From the NCBI RefSeq assembly GCF_004402045.1, contig NZ_SOMG01000030.1:310001-374000 (forward strand): 64,000 bases of DNA. Reading direction: 5' to 3'. Both the position numbers and the translations under genes were made by a program. Below are positions 62,279-64,000 of the stretch, piece by piece. Source of the DNA: Lelliottia nimipressuralis (GTDB lineage Bacteria > Pseudomonadota > Gammaproteobacteria > Enterobacterales > Enterobacteriaceae). Position 1 is the stretch's first letter. Every line of letters begins with the position of its first letter. The notes below the pieces were generated by a model, which saw only the letters and a program-made list of their open reading frames with translations, had not been told where the DNA came from and searched no databases.

Positions 62279-64000
62279 TCAGCACTGCCTCTCTTCTGGG
62301 GTTTTACGCTGAGCCCCCCACTGTAACAGCAGGCTAAACGACGCGGGTAACACGGTCAGCGTTACCAGCGTCGCAACCAGCAGCCCGCCGATAATGGCAT
62401 AGGCCATTGGACCCCAGAAGACCTGGTGAGAGATAGGGATCATCCCCAGAATGGCGGCACAGGCGGTCAGACAGATGGGTCTGGCCCGGTGCTCCGCGGC
62501 CGCCATAATCGCGGCATCGCTTGCCATCCCCTGAGCAAGATTGCTGTCAACTTCGCTAATCAATATCACCGCGTTCCGCACGATCATCCCCGCCAGGGCG
62601 ATGACGCCCAGCAGCGCCACAAACCCCATCGGCGTTCCGCCGGGCAGCATAGCCAGCACGATCCCCGGTAAACCAAACGGGGCCATCAGGAGCGCCAGCA
62701 GCATCCGGGAATATCGCCGCAGCTGAAGCATCAGCAGCAACAGCATGATGACCAGCGTCACCGGAAGAACGCTAAAGACGGAGTTATTCCCCTTATCCGA
62801 TTCGGCAGCCGCGCCGCCTTCATCAATGCTGTAACCTGCCGGCAGACCCGCGCGCAGCGTATCGACCGCCGGACGCAGCGCTGTCGATACCGCTTCAGCC
62901 CTCAGTCCCGGGGCAAGATCCGTTTGCACCGTGATAAAGGGCACGCGCTGCCGACGCCAGATGACCGGATCGTCCACGCCCCAGACCGGCGTCGCGACGG
63001 CGCTGAGCGGAATTTTTTTACCGTCATTCCCCTGAATCGTGAGCGAGGAGAGGGTGGCGGTGCTGTGACGCGCGCTGTCCGCGGCCCGGAGCACCACGTC
63101 AACAAGGCGATCGTTATCCCTGACCGAGGTAACAACGCTGCCGGACCAGACGGTATTCAGCGCGCGGGCTAGACTCTCAGACGATATTCCCGCCGCCCTG
63201 GCCGCCGTCTGATTCACCTCAAGGGTAATGACCCTCTCCGGCTCTCCGGCCGTCTGGTTAACGTCGCGTGATAACGGCGACCGGCCAATCGCGTCCGTGA
63301 GACGGTTCGCGAGCGCCCGGACCTGCTGATAATCAGGCCCGCTCACCCGGTATTTGATTGGCCAGCCGACGGGGGGCCCCAGCTCAAGGGGTGACACGCG
63401 CGTGATGATGTCGCTAAATTGCGTCGCCAGGATCCTGTTCAACTGCGTATGCAGACGATCCCGCGCCTCGAGATCTTTAGCCACCACAACCATCTGGGCG
63501 ATATTTTCATTTTCCAGCAGCACGTCCATCGGCAGATAAAAACGGATGGCGCCCGACCCGACGTAGGTAGAGTAGCGATCGATATTGCCGTTGCCGGCCA
63601 GCGCCTTTTCCAGCCTTTCCACCTGCCTTAGCGTCTCCTGCTGCGAGGCGTTGGCCGGAAGCGTCAGGCTGACCAGCAGCTCAGGCCGGTCGGAGGCGGG
63701 GAAGAACTCGCCCTGCATAAACGTCGTGCCGTACGCTGACAGCCCCAGCGCGGAAAGGGCGAACAGCACGGTAGCGAGCCGGTGACGTAGTGCCAGGCGC
63801 AAAAGCCGTCCGTACCCGCGCGCGATCCTGCCGGGGCCTGATGCACTATGCCTGATTTTTTCCGGCAACAGCCACGTCCCCGTCAGCGGCGAAAACAGGA
63901 TTGCGACAGCCCAGGAACAGAGCAGGGCAATGAGCACCACCGCAAACAAGGAAAAGCAGTATTCACCGGCGCTGGAGGCCGCAAAACCAACGGGAATAAA
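62279..64000 (-). CDS. RND efflux transporter permease, truncated by the window edge
   Basis: The C-terminal 573 residues of an HAE1-type RND inner-membrane pump are visible; the rest lies beyond 64000, and the visible reading frame has no true start. TM6 (SLFAVVLIALLCSWAVAILFSP), the periplasmic porter loop (ERVITLEVNQTAARAAGISSESLARALN) and TM8-12 are present. In TM10 the motif reads GMIVRNAVILISEVD, with Arg where AcrB has Lys940, as in one RND subfamily. A partner fusion protein presumably lies upstream. The TM4 proton-relay Asp residues are outside the window. Confidence 0.9.
   Translation of the reverse strand, partial: FIPVGFAASSAGEYCFSLFAVVLIALLCSWAVAILFSPLTGTWLLPEKIRHSASGPGRIARGYGRLLRLALRHRLATVLFALSALGLSAYGTTFMQGEFFPASDRPELLVSLTLPANASQQETLRQVERLEKALAGNGNIDRYSTYVGSGAIRFYLPMDVLLENENIAQMVVVAKDLEARDRLHTQLNRILATQFSDIITRVSPLELGPPVGWPIKYRVSGPDYQQVRALANRLTDAIGRSPLSRDVNQTAGEPERVITLEVNQTAARAAGISSESLARALNTVWSGSVVTSVRDNDRLVDVVLRAADSARHSTATLSSLTIQGNDGKKIPLSAVATPVWGVDDPVIWRRQRVPFITVQTDLAPGLRAEAVSTALRPAVDTLRAGLPAGYSIDEGGAAAESDKGNNSVFSVLPVTLVIMLLLLMLQLRRYSRMLLALLMAPFGLPGIVLAMLPGGTPMGFVALLGVIALAGMIVRNAVILISEVDSNLAQGMASDAAIMAAAEHRARPICLTACAAILGMIPISHQVFWGPMAYAIIGGLLVATLVTLTVLPASFSLLLQWGAQRKTPEERQC

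Overview
The window is chromosomal DNA of an enteric gammaproteobacterium of the family Enterobacteriaceae. Nearly every gene in the first 50 kb can be recognised by protein similarity and order as the E. coli block anmK-mliC-pdxH-tyrS-pdxY-gstA-dtpA / nth-rsxEGDCBA-ydgK-cnu-blr-ydgJ-add-malYX-malI / ydgA-manA-fumAC-tus-rstBA-ydgC-folM-ydgI-ydgH-pntAB-uspE-fnr-ogt-abgTBA-abgR-mcaS-smrA. The tus gene and its Ter site place it in the replication-terminus half of the chromosome. Accessory genes that E. coli K-12 lacks at these positions suggest Enterobacter, Lelliottia or a close relative, but the genus is inferred.

Layout. 1-5.1 kb: cell-wall recycling (anmK, cut by the window edge), a lysozyme-inhibitor lipoprotein, vitamin B6 salvage (pdxH, pdxY) flanking tyrS, and glutathione transferase. 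5.1-7.2 kb: the peptide transporter dtpA and a long leader. 7.2-13.4 kb: the rsxABCDGE-nth operon (SoxR-reducing electron-transport complex plus endonuclease III) on the minus strand. 13.4-21 kb: ydgK, cnu, blr (45 codons), ydgJ, add and the MalI-controlled malXY unit with two MalI operators. 21-24 kb: an accessory LysR / exported metallo-beta-lactamase-fold hydrolase / alpha-beta hydrolase cassette. 24-31 kb: ydgA, manA, fumA, fumC and tus with a Ter site. 31-38 kb: an rstAB two-component system split by an unfamiliar 86-codon gene, then ydgC, folM, ydgI, ydgH. 38-50 kb: transhydrogenase pntAB, uspE, a small membrane protein, fnr with an FNR box, ogt, the p-aminobenzoyl-glutamate system abgABT/abgR, the sRNA gene mcaS and smrA.

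50-64 kb is accessory: a Tsr/Tar-like chemoreceptor behind a flagellar sigma-28 promoter, a pyridoxal-reductase-like aldo/keto reductase, umuDC behind a near-perfect LexA box, and several regulator/enzyme pairs. These are LysR with a PRISE-like reductase, LysR with a nitronate-monooxygenase-like flavoprotein, and a MocR regulator with an arylamine N-acetyltransferase. The window ends inside an RND efflux permease.

No rRNA, tRNA, insertion sequence, prophage or CRISPR array was found. Palindromic REP/BIME elements lie after pdxY, ydgJ, fumA and pntB. The most novel-looking items are the small protein inside rstAB, the membrane protein between uspE and fnr, the two-hydrolase LysR cassette with 17-bp direct repeats, and the three enzyme paralogues (alpha/beta hydrolase, PRISE-like reductase, nitronate monooxygenase-like protein) with substituted catalytic positions.
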